From a virus: 64,000 nt of DNA. The stretch is from IMG/VR virus record IMGVR_UViG_3300035666_000015, positions 1 to 64,000 of that record; one strand, 5' to 3'. Position 1 is the stretch's first letter; every line of letters begins with the position of its first letter. A model generated the notes under the pieces. That model saw nothing but the letters and a program-made list of their open reading frames with translations. It was not told the DNA's origin and made no database searches. Below, in pieces: positions 53,848 to 61,770 of this stretch. Made by a program: the position numbers and the translations under genes.

Positions 53848-53999
53848 AATAACTTAAAAATAATAATTAATAACTTAAAAATAATAATTAATAACTTAAA
53901 AATAATAATTAATAACTTAAAAATAAAATAATTAATAACATATTAACACTATATTAATAACTTAAAAATAACATATTAATAACTGAATAATAACTAAGA
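53848..53999. repeat. AT-rich tandem repeats, 21-bp unit
   Basis: Three perfect 21-bp copies begin at 53848, 53869 and 53890, each starting AATAACTTAAAAATAA. A fourth at 53911 and further diverged AATAACTT/AATAACAT/AATAACTG units follow to about 53999. Nearly pure A+T. Candidate origin (iterons plus unwinding element) or terminase recognition region. Confidence 0.8.
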
Positions 54000-54097
54000 A
54001 GTAACTAGCTAATTTCGTTTAAGTTACCTTCTTTAAGTATTATATTAATATCCATATTGGTACTTCTTTAGTTATTTTCTAGAATAACTCATCTTCT

Positions 54098-54160
54098 TTA
54101 GCTAAGAAGAAGCAAAAAAAAAAAAAAAAAAAAAAAAACTCTTCTCGCTCCTCGCTCCAT
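54098..54160 (-). CDS. Possible leader peptide with seven consecutive Phe codons
   Basis: ATG 54160 has AGCAGG seven nt upstream. The 20-codon frame runs through the T25 tract as seven TTT codons, then four Leu codons, Ser and stop. Could be chance; listed because an SD-led ORF across a homopolymer could attenuate or slip. Confidence 0.2.
   Translation of the reverse strand: MERGARRVFFFFFFFLLLLS
54114..54138. repeat. Homopolymer A25 (plus strand)
   Basis: Twenty-five consecutive A, no hairpin beside it on the minus strand. Same length as the tract at 54258. Confidence 0.9.
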
Positions 54161-54257
54161 TAATTTACCTGCTGCTCCTTCTATCGTGTATTAGAAGCTT
54201 TCCAAAAATCAACTTATCGAACTTCCAGAAGGTCTTCAAAATACTGCCCTTCGCAAG
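54139..54257. other. Non-coding spacer between the two homopolymers
   Basis: About 120 bp of mixed sequence with a short CTCGCTC direct repeat. I see no gene or clear promoter in it. Part of the 530-bp gene-free stretch 53808-54337. Confidence 0.5.
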
Positions 54258-54327
54258 AAAAAAAAAAAAAAAAAAAAAAAAATAGTGAAAGAACCCACCC
54301 CAGAAGCCCGAAGGCCTCCAGAGTGAG
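54258..54327 (-). terminator. Strong terminator closing the early/metabolic transcript, with T25 tract
   Basis: On the minus strand a 15-bp stem with TTCG loop (54294-54327) is followed by TTCTTTCACTA and then 25 T (54282-54258). Several pairs are G.U on the minus transcript and would be A.C mismatches on the plus strand, so the structure is built for minus-strand RNA. Confidence 0.85.
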
Positions 54328-54337
54328 TTTTTTTAGG

Positions 54338-54541
54338 TTATTGCATTAGCCCTATTAACGCCTTAGCGTGTCCCATTGCTGCAAGGTTGGATCTATGCAC
54401 CAAACCTCTTTCTAGAAGTAGATATTCTTTTCGGCTATCACCCCAGTTAGCTGTGGTAATGAGAGAGTCACTTGTAAGATTAAGGAAGTAGTACGTTTCA
54501 CCAAATACAGGTTCAATTGTTACATGACATTCATAGTACAT
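54338..54541 (-). CDS. Hypothetical protein, 67 aa
   Basis: Not recognised. Last gene before the terminator; its start shares a base with the upstream stop. Strands with aromatics first (YYECHVTIEPVFGETYYFLNL), then a basic/Leu-rich helix. No motif. Confidence 0.62.
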   Translation of the reverse strand: MYYECHVTIEPVFGETYYFLNLTSDSLITTANWGDSRKEYLLLERGLVHRSNLAAMGHAKALIGLMQ

Positions 54542-54765
54542 TAGCAGACTCTCCTAGGAGTTATATTATATTGTTTACAATACTCAACAATACGTGGATC
54601 AAAACGATTTGTCGCATAGAATTTACCCGTACGATCTCTCATCACAGTGAAGTATTCAGGAGTGTATATCTTAGCACCCATTATATCTTCACCCTTACAC
54701 CAAGCATCGGCAAGTCTTTGAGCATGCTCTTTTGAAATGGATGGATTTGATTCATGTAGATTCAT
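54541..54765 (-). CDS. Hypothetical protein, 74 aa
   Basis: Start at ATG 54765, overlapping the previous stop (ATGA); an in-frame TTG upstream is less likely. KIYTPEYFTVMRDRTGKFYATNRFDPRIVEYCKQY suggests a small alpha/beta protein. Function unknown. Confidence 0.65.
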   Translation of the reverse strand: MNLHESNPSISKEHAQRLADAWCKGEDIMGAKIYTPEYFTVMRDRTGKFYATNRFDPRIVEYCKQYNITPRRVC

Positions 54766-55166
54766 TTTACGATTTTCCAATTAGATTCTGGACTCAGCTC
54801 ACGAGCAGCCACATACCTGGTACTAGTAGAGCGACGTTTTTCGTTTTGTCGAGCGTTACGTTCTTCTCTGGTCATTCTCACATCAGCACCTACTTTTGCA
54901 TCTACAGACCGCCATATATGTAGCAGTTGTTTATCTGATAGACCTTCTACATAAGCATGGAATACTAGAGGAAAATAAGATGCTAACCAACGTATTGGAT
55001 CACGAATATTCTGGTAGTCAGTTTTGGTAGGCGTTTTTGGACGATCAACAATTGTATAAGGCTCCACGCCAAGCTGCCTTGCTGTGTAATTGACAATTCC
55101 ACGAAGTTTCCAACCCTTCCTAACACATGGAAAGAAATTAGCCATAAACGTAGGAGTCTCATTCAT
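54762..55166 (-). CDS. Hypothetical protein, 134 aa
   Basis: Not recognised. Basic protein with FMANFFPCVRKGWKLRGIVNYTARQLGV near the start and TREERNARQNEKRRSTSTRY near the end, possibly nucleic-acid binding from its charge. Two nt after the next upstream gene. Confidence 0.65.
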   Translation of the reverse strand: MNETPTFMANFFPCVRKGWKLRGIVNYTARQLGVEPYTIVDRPKTPTKTDYQNIRDPIRWLASYFPLVFHAYVEGLSDKQLLHIWRSVDAKVGADVRMTREERNARQNEKRRSTSTRYVAARELSPESNWKIVK

Positions 55167-55167
55167 A

Positions 55168-55356
55168 CTAAAGACCTCCTAGTATTGGTATGAATTTTTC
55201 ATGGAATTCTACGGCCTCACGAACGCGTACAGGCTCACCATGTATTGCCTTAGAATAGATAACAACAGGAGTCCCATCTCGTGAGTTTGTACAGTCAGTC
55301 CCTTCTGCCAGTTTAATATAAATTTCACCAGACTTTTTATTTCTATATTTCAGCAT
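55168..55356 (-). CDS. Small DUF1653-like protein, 62 aa
   Basis: MLKYRNKKSGEIYIKLAEGTDCTNSRDGTPVVIYSK...VRVREAVEFHEKF. The YRNKKSGxIY strand, a V(V/I)Y strand and a final (R)xxxEFxxKF match the small SH3-like DUF1653 family common in phages. GGAAG precedes the ATG. Function unknown. Confidence 0.6.
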   Translation of the reverse strand: MLKYRNKKSGEIYIKLAEGTDCTNSRDGTPVVIYSKAIHGEPVRVREAVEFHEKFIPILGGL

Positions 55357-55681
55357 TGTATCTTCCTGTGTTCTTTTGGCAGCCAGATAATCTCTGAAGA
55401 TTTATTAGTTGTTGCATCGTTTCAGAATGACTGAGACGTTCTTTGGCTAATGCTTCAGCCCATGATTTAACAGCAGCCTCACGCTCTCGTAGATCAATCT
55501 CTTTAGCGATTATCGTGAGTTTAAGCGACTCAATTTGTTCTCTGTATTGTGATAACAGCCGCTTATCAACAGGCCTCGCCAACTCTACTTCGATATCTTT
55601 ACAAATTTGACAAATTTCGCTATTAAATTGACCAAGTTCTTCAAGACATTCGAGTGCCCTTCTCAATAGCTCATGACTCAT
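55343..55681 (-). CDS. Hypothetical coiled-coil protein, 112 aa
   Basis: Residues 30-90 are one long coiled coil (YREQIESLKLTIIAKEIDLREREAAVKSW). Start overlaps the previous gene by 11 nt. No other motif. Confidence 0.65.
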   Translation of the reverse strand: MSHELLRRALECLEELGQFNSEICQICKDIEVELARPVDKRLLSQYREQIESLKLTIIAKEIDLREREAAVKSWAEALAKERLSHSETMQQLINLQRLSGCQKNTGRYNAEI

Positions 55682-55937
55682 CAGACAACTCCATGTAAAC
55701 CTCTTGAATCTTTTCCAGCTTACATATTCGTATCATCTGCTCGGAAGGTGGGGTTAGTGTAAACATCCGTTTACCTAGCGAATCCACAGCTGTCCATCCG
55801 ATAGTTTGCATCACAGGAATAGAATCTATTTCTTGAAGTAACTCCTCGACAATACCATCATCACCACACAGAAGATATTGTTCCAACCCCTCTTCCAAGA
55901 ACTCTTTCATTCTGACTAATACATTAAATATTTTCAT
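55671..55937 (-). CDS. Hypothetical protein, 88 aa
   Basis: Acidic, helical first half (VRMKEFLEEGLEQYLLCGDDGIVEELLQEI), strand-rich end (KRMFTLTPPSEQMIRI). Overlaps both neighbours; ATG overlaps the DUF7220 stop (ATGA). Not recognised. Confidence 0.65.
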   Translation of the reverse strand: MKIFNVLVRMKEFLEEGLEQYLLCGDDGIVEELLQEIDSIPVMQTIGWTAVDSLGKRMFTLTPPSEQMIRICKLEKIQEVYMELSDES

Positions 55938-56173
55938 ATTCTCCTCACAGCTAACCTGTTAAAAATACGCCTTATTATATAGGAGCGTAACAAAGACACA
56001 GCAGAGAATATTGCAACAAGTATACAGTTTTGTGACAAAGGCACCTCTATCCCAAATAAAGGGTAGATATACGCCTGGATTGCTACTCCAAGCGCAAATC
56101 CTGTAACTAAGTTACAAATACTCTCCAAAGCACTATGACTGCGCTTTTGCACGTTGAGCCAAGCGTCTTGCAC
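55934..56173 (-). CDS. Small two-TM protein, DUF7220-like
   Basis: Core SALESICNLVTGFALGVAIQAYIYPLFGI then CILVAIFSAVSLLRSYIIRRIFNRL: the ES-x-x-N...G-x-x-x-A-x-Q...PLFGI and (F/V)SxxRSYxxRRxFN pattern of a phage membrane family (DUF7220). The start is uncertain: GTG at 56173 given, GTG at 56152 fits the family length better. Neither has a good SD. Confidence 0.72.
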   Translation of the reverse strand: MQDAWLNVQKRSHSALESICNLVTGFALGVAIQAYIYPLFGIEVPLSQNCILVAIFSAVSLLRSYIIRRIFNRLAVRRI

Positions 56174-56375
56174 ACTCTCTTATACCTTGATGTGGGATAA
56201 ATTTATTAGTAGATGCTTTATACCTCTTACTACCTTTGCTTTGTCCGCCGCGTTTCGTACGATCATGAAAAGGTGTATTACGCAACCGCAAAATTTCAGC
56301 ATTGATATCCGGACCAGGCATAGATATCATCAGCAGTGGAACTAGCGCTCTTGTGATTTGTGATTTAGAAAGCAT
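56133..56375 (-). CDS. Hypothetical basic protein, 80 aa
   Basis: GAGGTAATAAT precedes ATG 56375. Very basic after residue 30 (RTKRGGQSKGSKRYKAS, ARRLAQRAKAQS). Possibly nucleic-acid binding. Overlaps the DUF7220 gene by 20-41 nt. Confidence 0.62.
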   Translation of the reverse strand: MLSKSQITRALVPLLMISMPGPDINAEILRLRNTPFHDRTKRGGQSKGSKRYKASTNKFIPHQGIRECARRLAQRAKAQS

Positions 56376-56379
56376 ATTA

Positions 56380-56838
56380 TTACCTCGATTTGATTAATTC
56401 AGCAGCTGCCAACATTTGATTATAGCAAGCAGTGTCTGCAATTGAGTTGGCAAGATCCCCATTATGAGCACGTACCCACTCAAAATCTATATGGATACCC
56501 TCTTGCGTTTTTGAAACTAAAGCTGTCTTAAGCTCAATCCATAAATCTTGATTCTTTACAGGCGACCCTGATGCCGTTTTGAAGTTGTTTTTGACCCACT
56601 TGGCAAACCATTTAGTTATACCATTACAAGCATACTGGGAATCAGTGTATATGATATTACTAGGTTCATTGACCAGCTTAACCGCTTCAATTATTGCCTG
56701 TAATTCCATTCTATTATTTGTAACGGTGGTACCTATAGCTGAGCCACTTTTAAGCACAATCATCTCATTACCATCCACTACGGCCCAGCCACCAACTCCT
56801 TTGACTAGATTACAAGAACCATCTGTATATAATAGCAT
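56380..56838 (-). CDS. rnhA: Ribonuclease HI
   Basis: 152 aa, full RNase H1 length. Catalytic residues: Asp in LLYTDGSC (residue 6), Glu in NNRMELQAI, Asp in YTDSQYA, and Asp in the final ADTACYN after the VRAHNGD handle loop. Would remove RNA primers and R-loops. ATG overlaps the exonuclease stop (TAATG). Confidence 0.93.
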   Translation of the reverse strand: MLLYTDGSCNLVKGVGGWAVVDGNEMIVLKSGSAIGTTVTNNRMELQAIIEAVKLVNEPSNIIYTDSQYACNGITKWFAKWVKNNFKTASGSPVKNQDLWIELKTALVSKTQEGIHIDFEWVRAHNGDLANSIADTACYNQMLAAAELIKSR

Positions 56839-57338
56839 TAGCCTAACGCCAATTTCATCATACGACGGTAAGCCTTTGCGAGTCTAATACTATACTCAAT
56901 ATCGGCTTCTGCGCGATGCTCTGTATTATCTTCCGCAACTTGAATTGGATATAATAATTTCAGAGACGTGGTATCCAGCACTTGATGGCTAAACTTAACA
57001 TTCGGAAAATGGTGCTCTAACCAGTTTTTATCAAAGTTAACAGAACTGCCTAATAGGTGTATCTCAGTACTCGTATGTAATTTTAGCCAAGCTTCAAACT
57101 CACCTAAAGTGCTTGTAGGTCTGGCATCAAGCAACCCAGTACCTTCGGGGCCATGCATTTTAAGGATGAACTCACTTAACTCTGCTTTTACACCTTTGTA
57201 CCCAAATACTTCATTGAAACGCGGACCAGTTTCTTGTAAATCTTCTGAAAGAGGGATCGCACACGCTTCCAGAATTACACCTTCAGCTGGTTTTAGACCT
57301 GTTGTTTCGAGATCAATTGCAAGAAATTTTGTTATCAT
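56838..57338 (-). CDS. DnaQ-like DEDDh 3'-5' exonuclease
   Basis: 166 aa: AIDLETTGL (DxE), LLGSSVNFDKNWL (second Asp), EHRAEADIEYSI (His and Asp), the DEDDh set. Size and spacing match oligoribonuclease/epsilon-like stand-alone exonucleases. TTGGAG lies upstream of the ATG, behind its terminator. Role in proofreading or nucleotide recycling is open. Confidence 0.85.
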   Translation of the reverse strand: MITKFLAIDLETTGLKPAEGVILEACAIPLSEDLQETGPRFNEVFGYKGVKAELSEFILKMHGPEGTGLLDARPTSTLGEFEAWLKLHTSTEIHLLGSSVNFDKNWLEHHFPNVKFSHQVLDTTSLKLLYPIQVAEDNTEHRAEADIEYSIRLAKAYRRMMKLALG

Positions 57339-57356
57339 TTATAACTCCAAAGTCAA

Positions 57357-57383
57357 TAAAAAACCCCCTCGCAGGGAGGGGGC
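57357..57383 (-). terminator. Rho-independent terminator after the acidic duplicated protein gene
   Basis: Minus strand CCCCCTC-CCTG-CGAGGGGG followed by TTTTTTATTG, 18 nt after the stop at 57401. Confidence 0.9.
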
Positions 57384-57400
57384 TTGAAAGGTATTACGTC

Positions 57401-58180
57401 TTATTCTGCAGAATCGTCTTCTTCTGCGGTTTCTTCTTCTTCAAATTCGTCTGGCAAGAAGGTATCTTTCAACTTGACCATAGCATCCGATAAGTAAGTA
57501 TCGAATTCATGTTTCGCTTCGCCTGTCTCCAGATCATATAAGCGTTCAATAGTTTTGTCAGCAATTGCTGCAGCAACAGCATTTTCCAAAGCTTCTTCGG
57601 TTTCGAAAGTATTACCAGCCAATATCTTCTCTAAGGCGTTTGCCAATTGATAGATTTTAAGACCAGCTTTAGCTTTTGGATCAACTTCACGTTTAATGAC
57701 ACCGGCTTCGAAGGCTTTTAGGACAGCATCTTTATTGGCGATGATCCAACTGACTACATCAACGTTGTTGTCCAGGGCAGCCATCAAAGTGTTTTTAGTT
57801 GCCAGCGCAGATTCTTCAGGAGACATCTTTTTGGTTGCAGGCCATTTGAATGAGGTGACGATTGCTTCCGCATTAGTGGTCAGGAAGTCAAAACGCTTAT
57901 CTTTCAATGTAGCGATTACATCCAGCGCTGTTTTCAGAGAAGCTTTTTCATTTTTGGTTACACGACGAATCGTATCCGTACCAAAGGCATTCAACACAGT
58001 ATCAGTGTTGTCAATCAGCCAATCTACCAAGTCTTGTGCGGCACCGAGCGCCAACAAAGCACTTGTGATCAACGGTTTACGTAAGAACATATCAGCTTCA
58101 GCTCTTGTATCGAAAGCAACCAGAGCACCAGTGTTAGGATCACGTACGCAAACAGCATTGAAAATTTGTGGTTGAGACAT
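57401..58180 (-). CDS. Duplicated-domain protein with acidic tail, 259 aa
   Basis: Not recognised. Two related helical halves: AAQDLVDWLIDNTDTVLNAF (about 47-66) and NNVDVVSWIIANKDAVLKAF (about 137-156), each followed by a basic IRR/IKRE stretch and a long helix. The last 16 residues are almost all Asp/Glu (DEFEEEETAEEDD). Own leader, strong SD (AAAAGG) and own terminator suggest high expression. Acidic tails are common in ssDNA-binding and DNA-mimic proteins; which applies is unknown. Confidence 0.75.
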   Translation of the reverse strand: MSQPQIFNAVCVRDPNTGALVAFDTRAEADMFLRKPLITSALLALGAAQDLVDWLIDNTDTVLNAFGTDTIRRVTKNEKASLKTALDVIATLKDKRFDFLTTNAEAIVTSFKWPATKKMSPEESALATKNTLMAALDNNVDVVSWIIANKDAVLKAFEAGVIKREVDPKAKAGLKIYQLANALEKILAGNTFETEEALENAVAAAIADKTIERLYDLETGEAKHEFDTYLSDAMVKLKDTFLPDEFEEEETAEEDDSAE

Positions 58181-58344
58181 AGTTATTACCTTTTATATTT
58201 AGATTATTGAGGGGTTATAGCATTAATTGCGTGACAATTGCCCAATATTGCACAAAATTTGCAGCGACACTTATCAGTCAGTGAAAGCCGCGAGGCAGGC
58301 GGGGTGCTGTGACCCTCTTTTTCGGGCGAGCACCTGCGCGTTTT
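58181..58344 (-). promoter_or_regulatory. Regulatory intergenic region with hairpins
   Basis: 164 bp. Just after the stop at 58345 comes a GC-rich structure (GGTGCT...AGCACC plus flanking GCAGG/CCTGC and an inner CCC/GGG arm), then an AT-rich part with GCTATAAC and two CAAT palindromes (CAATATTG, CAATTG). The hairpin lacks a T-run. A promoter for the highly expressed gene at 58180 is expected here, but no -35/-10 pair has good spacing. Confidence 0.45.
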
Positions 58345-58548
58345 TTAAGAGGCGTTCATAGGAATGTTTCCAGGGAATCCTATACGCCCTATAGATTTAC
58401 CACACATCGTATAGAAATACAGACGACCTGTTTGATCTTTAAGCATCATCCTTTGAGATCTAGGATTGAACCTTAGTAATGCGAGTTCTGCGCCCATCTC
58501 ACTTTTAAGGACATCGCCTACTTTATGATTGAATACTAATGTCTTCAA
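58345..58548 (-). CDS. Hypothetical protein, 67 aa
   Basis: No ATG near the start. TTG at 58548 has GGAG about 9 nt upstream and is given here; a TTG at 58563 is the alternative. KTLVFNHKVGDVL...RSQRMMLKDQTGRLYFY is a small beta-barrel-like protein. Overlaps the nucleotidyltransferase gene end. Confidence 0.55.
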   Translation of the reverse strand: MKTLVFNHKVGDVLKSEMGAELALLRFNPRSQRMMLKDQTGRLYFYTMCGKSIGRIGFPGNIPMNAS

Positions 58549-59347
58549 AGTCTTCTTCTCCAAAGGCCTCGTCGAGGAGTCCTGTTATAAAGTTCAAATC
58601 CACGCTCTCATCTTCAGAGTTCAATGCAGCATCCAGGAACCCCTTTAGATACAACATATCTACACCTACTAATTGATCACGCAGAGTAGCCCTGTGTGTT
58701 AAATCTACTTCTGATACCTGCAGTATCATCTTTAATACCTGACCAGCTGAGATCTTCCAACCACGTTTTATAAATTTACGTATACGAAGGATGGAACATA
58801 TCGGGTATAAAGAACCTTGATAATAGAGTTCTTTCGTCAAAATAGATTCGAGAGCTTTCTTTGGGGCTACTATCCCTGTTGAAGATGACCAATAGCATGT
58901 GCAATGAATGAAATCATAGTTCTTGAATATTTGTTCAGGTGTTCCATAGAATCTGAGTATGAGTTGCACCTTGCCATTCAAAGAAATAGCATTATCCGAA
59001 AAGAACCTAGCAGAATATTTTGATTTCTCAGCAGTTGCAACCATACCGTCAGCAGCTTGCAGAAACACTCGGCTTTCAGATTCACCTTTTATATTAGTGA
59101 AAGGCGCTGAATACCAACCAACTACACCATTTTCTTTCTTGGTAAAATAACTTAACACAGACCTTACTGCCTCGAAGCTGTCAAAGTAGAAGTCATAGTC
59201 ATTCACCTTTGTACCCATCAGCATACTTGTGATAGCACCTCCAGCACATATGGTATGATTACGAAGAATATCTTGTATATCGGGATGTTCAACACACAAT
59301 GCTTCTACAACAGCATTTATGTTACCTGCAATAAACTGCAATTTCAT
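58523..59347 (-). CDS. Nucleotidyltransferase-like protein
   Basis: 274 aa. AGGAITSMLMGTKVNDYDFYFDSFEAV: the GG...DxDxYF metal-binding motif of the polymerase beta/CCA-adding fold, near residue 35-55. A third carboxylate may be in GKVQLILRFYG. The rest is helical and ends acidic. Directly downstream of the DNA ligase (ATGA overlap), so a nucleic-acid end-repair or tRNA-editing role is possible; similar proteins occur in large phages without known function. Confidence 0.68.
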   Translation of the reverse strand: MKLQFIAGNINAVVEALCVEHPDIQDILRNHTICAGGAITSMLMGTKVNDYDFYFDSFEAVRSVLSYFTKKENGVVGWYSAPFTNIKGESESRVFLQAADGMVATAEKSKYSARFFSDNAISLNGKVQLILRFYGTPEQIFKNYDFIHCTCYWSSSTGIVAPKKALESILTKELYYQGSLYPICSILRIRKFIKRGWKISAGQVLKMILQVSEVDLTHRATLRDQLVGVDMLYLKGFLDAALNSEDESVDLNFITGLLDEAFGEEDFEDISIQS

Positions 59348-60564
59348 AATGGATACCTTTTCAATATGTCTTCCAGTGAGTCTGGTGATTTATCAAAACG
59401 CTCACCACCATACCGTGGCTCAAACAACGAATACTCACCTTTTGAGTTTTTGATTACATTCTTGAATTTGACAGATACTGCACTGTATTCAAACTTTTTC
59501 CAATTATCAACAATCTTTTTGCGTTCAGCATCTGTAAGGCCAGATACATTGACTCGTAAGTCGCCTTCCTCAGACACGCAAATTAGTGAACCAAAGGTAT
59601 CAGACAGGCGTCCTTTACCAGCCATTAATCCGATTACACATAGACAAACCTCATGGACTTCCTTATCTTTTACCATCAAGCGCGACGTACCTGAAAACCA
59701 AGGTGCATATAGGTGCTTCAGAACTAGACCCTCACCCTCCTTACTATCTACCACATGTTTACGTAGTGCTAATCTACCTTCGTTACTTGATACTGGATAT
59801 GTTGTGATACATAGTCGTTTTGGAATACGGGCCAGCCTATCACCATATGGAGCAGAGTCCGTACGGTGATCTTTAATTGCATCCCATGCGGAATACACAA
59901 GCTCAAAACCACTCGGTAGTACACCACCTTGGGCAATAGAGTTGATCATTCCATTACTAATCGCACGATCAATTGTAACACCGTTAGGATCTTTGATCGT
60001 CAATTCACCTTGCCAAATAAAATTATTATGCAACTCTGGTATTTTTAGAGTATCCTCATAAAACAACACCTTACCTTGTCTAGAAAGATAGGCGGTGTTT
60101 CGCTTTTCAGCATATAGACCATCTTTCTTTGGTTGCGCCACCCAATCGCCTTTACTATAATTCAGAGTTTCAAGTGGAACTTCTTCTGGAGTGGAGCAAC
60201 GCATATATGGCATTTCTTCAATCAGATTTCCAAACACCGAGTTGATTGTCTTAATTGCTGCTCCCATTTTCAGATCTTTATTGACAATCCTAGAGTAAAG
60301 GATACCAGAAGCTTTTGTCAGAGAATAATGCAAATCCATTGAGTATGGTCGATTCAAATCTTTCACCGATAACATTTCATTACCGTTACCAGGAACATCA
60401 GAGATGAATAATTTGCCAAAGACTCTATGAGGATCGTACGTAGCCTTCAACACTTCACTGAAGAAAGAATCTTCTTTATACTGAGACAATAATTGCTGCT
60501 TTTTTAATCTTGATTTATGAGCTGCAATCTCTTCAATAGCAATAAATACTGAATCACTGTTCAC
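59344..60564 (-). CDS. ATP-dependent DNA ligase
   Basis: 406 aa, GTG start with AGAGG upstream. Motif I VAQPKKDGLYAEKR (nucleotidyl Lys about residue 146), motif III FIWQGELT, motif IV EGEGLVLKHL, motif V region LMVKDKEVHEVCL, then the OB domain. Seals nicks during replication and repair. First 120 residues form a helical DNA-binding-like extension. Confidence 0.9.
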   Translation of the reverse strand: MNSDSVFIAIEEIAAHKSRLKKQQLLSQYKEDSFFSEVLKATYDPHRVFGKLFISDVPGNGNEMLSVKDLNRPYSMDLHYSLTKASGILYSRIVNKDLKMGAAIKTINSVFGNLIEEMPYMRCSTPEEVPLETLNYSKGDWVAQPKKDGLYAEKRNTAYLSRQGKVLFYEDTLKIPELHNNFIWQGELTIKDPNGVTIDRAISNGMINSIAQGGVLPSGFELVYSAWDAIKDHRTDSAPYGDRLARIPKRLCITTYPVSSNEGRLALRKHVVDSKEGEGLVLKHLYAPWFSGTSRLMVKDKEVHEVCLCVIGLMAGKGRLSDTFGSLICVSEEGDLRVNVSGLTDAERKKIVDNWKKFEYSAVSVKFKNVIKNSKGEYSLFEPRYGGERFDKSPDSLEDILKRYPL

Positions 60565-60859
60565 CAGTCACCTCTTTAAATTTACTAATTATTAGACTAG
60601 ATTCTTCAACAGAACCTGAAAGCACATTAGATACAAGCACTATCTCAGAAGGAGTGCACTTTGCCTGGGGACATACTATATTCAATTTAGATACTTCGGG
60701 TGGTAAGTTCAAACCTCGTATTACAGCAGCAGACACTATTATTTTATCTGTCCGTGAGAATGAGATAGTATTCGAAGTATTAGCCATTATAATCAGAGAA
60801 CTACAAACAATTAAACACCCAATTATTACTAACAACCAGCCAATTGTATTTTTACTCAT
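60554..60859 (-). CDS. Membrane-anchored protein, 101 aa
   Basis: Start at ATG 60859 (GAGG upstream; upstream in-frame ATGs lie in a CAT-repeat end of the previous gene). One TM helix (TIGWLLVIIGCLIVCSSLIIM), then about 70 soluble residues with VCPQAKC. No lipobox. Not recognised. Confidence 0.68.
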   Translation of the reverse strand: MSKNTIGWLLVIIGCLIVCSSLIIMANTSNTISFSRTDKIIVSAAVIRGLNLPPEVSKLNIVCPQAKCTPSEIVLVSNVLSGSVEESSLIISKFKEVTGEQ

Positions 60860-61085
60860 ACAAATCCTCGTAATCATCATAGTCATCATGGAAATCATTC
60901 TCTAAAAATATATCTAGGTCTTTGTTATCCTCTTTATCAAACACAGCAGGATTTACACCAGAGCCAAGGCAAGACTGACAAAAGGATTCACACTCTGTTT
61001 GACTATTTCCAGTACCTTTACAATCTGGACACAGATACGCTTGTAAATTATCATCATGTGTACTAGCTACATTAGCAGCATTCAT
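60852..61085 (-). CDS. Small zinc-finger protein, DnaJ central-domain-like, 77 aa
   Basis: CPDCKGTGNS...CQSCLGSG: two CxxCxGxG knuckles making one zinc site as in DnaJ, then a very acidic tail (DFHDDYDDYEDLYE). AGGAGGTAACTA precedes ATG 61085. The same double knuckle occurs in the ORF inside the reductase intron (62767). Confidence 0.75.
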   Translation of the reverse strand: MNAANVASTHDDNLQAYLCPDCKGTGNSQTECESFCQSCLGSGVNPAVFDKEDNKDLDIFLENDFHDDYDDYEDLYE

Positions 61086-61095
61086 TAGTTACCTC

Positions 61096-61344
61096 CTAAG
61101 GTATTGGACGCAAGTTAACAGGTAATTCAAGTTCTTCCAGAAATTCGTATACAGTATTCTTAGGAGTTTGCTCTTCTTCATCAGCAATCATCATAGAGAC
61201 AACTGTACCTAATGTACCAGCATTTATATCAAAGTATGCTGTTTCTCCTGTAAGATGGTCGAGAATTGTACACGAATATAGGTCACCAACCTCAGATTTG
61301 GCCATTAATCGTGTATCTTCAGTAGTTACATCAACAATAAACAT
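61096..61344 (-). CDS. Hypothetical protein, 82 aa
   Basis: Not recognised. GGAG upstream of ATG 61344. Strand-rich (VDVTTEDTRLMAKS, CTILDHLTGETAYFDINAGTLG), acidic end. Confidence 0.68.
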   Translation of the reverse strand: MFIVDVTTEDTRLMAKSEVGDLYSCTILDHLTGETAYFDINAGTLGTVVSMMIADEEEQTPKNTVYEFLEELELPVNLRPIP

Positions 61345-61369
61345 TTATTCACTCCAATTAGTAAAAGAT

Positions 61370-61525
61370 TTACCACCAATCTTCGTTTTTCTTTCCCAAG
61401 CCTATTACGAATGTTATGAAGGGAATAGAAATAGAAATCTCGAGTTGATAATAAAAATTACACCATCTCACCCCAAAACCAATATGTCGTTCAAATATAT
61501 AGTAAAATCTATCACATCTTCCCAT
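61370..61525 (-). CDS. Small aromatic-rich membrane-like protein, 51 aa
   Basis: ATG 61525 shares one base with the upstream stop (TAATG) and has GCAGGTG six nt before it. Tyr/Phe-rich helix (DRFYYIFERHIGFG), then a hydrophobic segment (ISISIPFITFVIGLG). Fills a 180-bp gap. Confidence 0.58.
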   Translation of the reverse strand: MGRCDRFYYIFERHIGFGVRWCNFYYQLEISISIPFITFVIGLGKKNEDWW

Positions 61526-61770
61526 TAGACACCTGCATTAAAGAAAAGCTTCTTAATTTCAAGCTGACTATTCCTCGTGATTGCTTGTAGATGCTTATCT
61601 AGATCTGTTATCGAAAACTGCACATCTGTGATTCCATTATAACGATTCTTAAAGTAGCTAAAGGTGTAGTTAGCATGGTCTACTATTATGACAAAATGGA
61701 GAAACCGTACCAAACTATGCAGCCCTTCCGGCTTAAACCAATGCTTTTCAATCACTAAGAAATTATTCAT
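61525..61770 (-). CDS. Hypothetical protein, 81 aa
   Basis: Not recognised. Hydrophobic/aromatic middle (SLVRFLHFVIIVDHANYTFSYF) but no clear TM; helical end. First gene after the terminator behind the reductase. Confidence 0.62.
   Translation of the reverse strand: MNNFLVIEKHWFKPEGLHSLVRFLHFVIIVDHANYTFSYFKNRYNGITDVQFSITDLDKHLQAITRNSQLEIKKLFFNAGV

Noticed and set aside
58200-58260. Host sigma70 promoter before the 57401 gene
   Set aside because: TATAAC is present, but TTGTCA and TTGGGC lie 12 and 20 bp away; I do not call it as a defined promoter.
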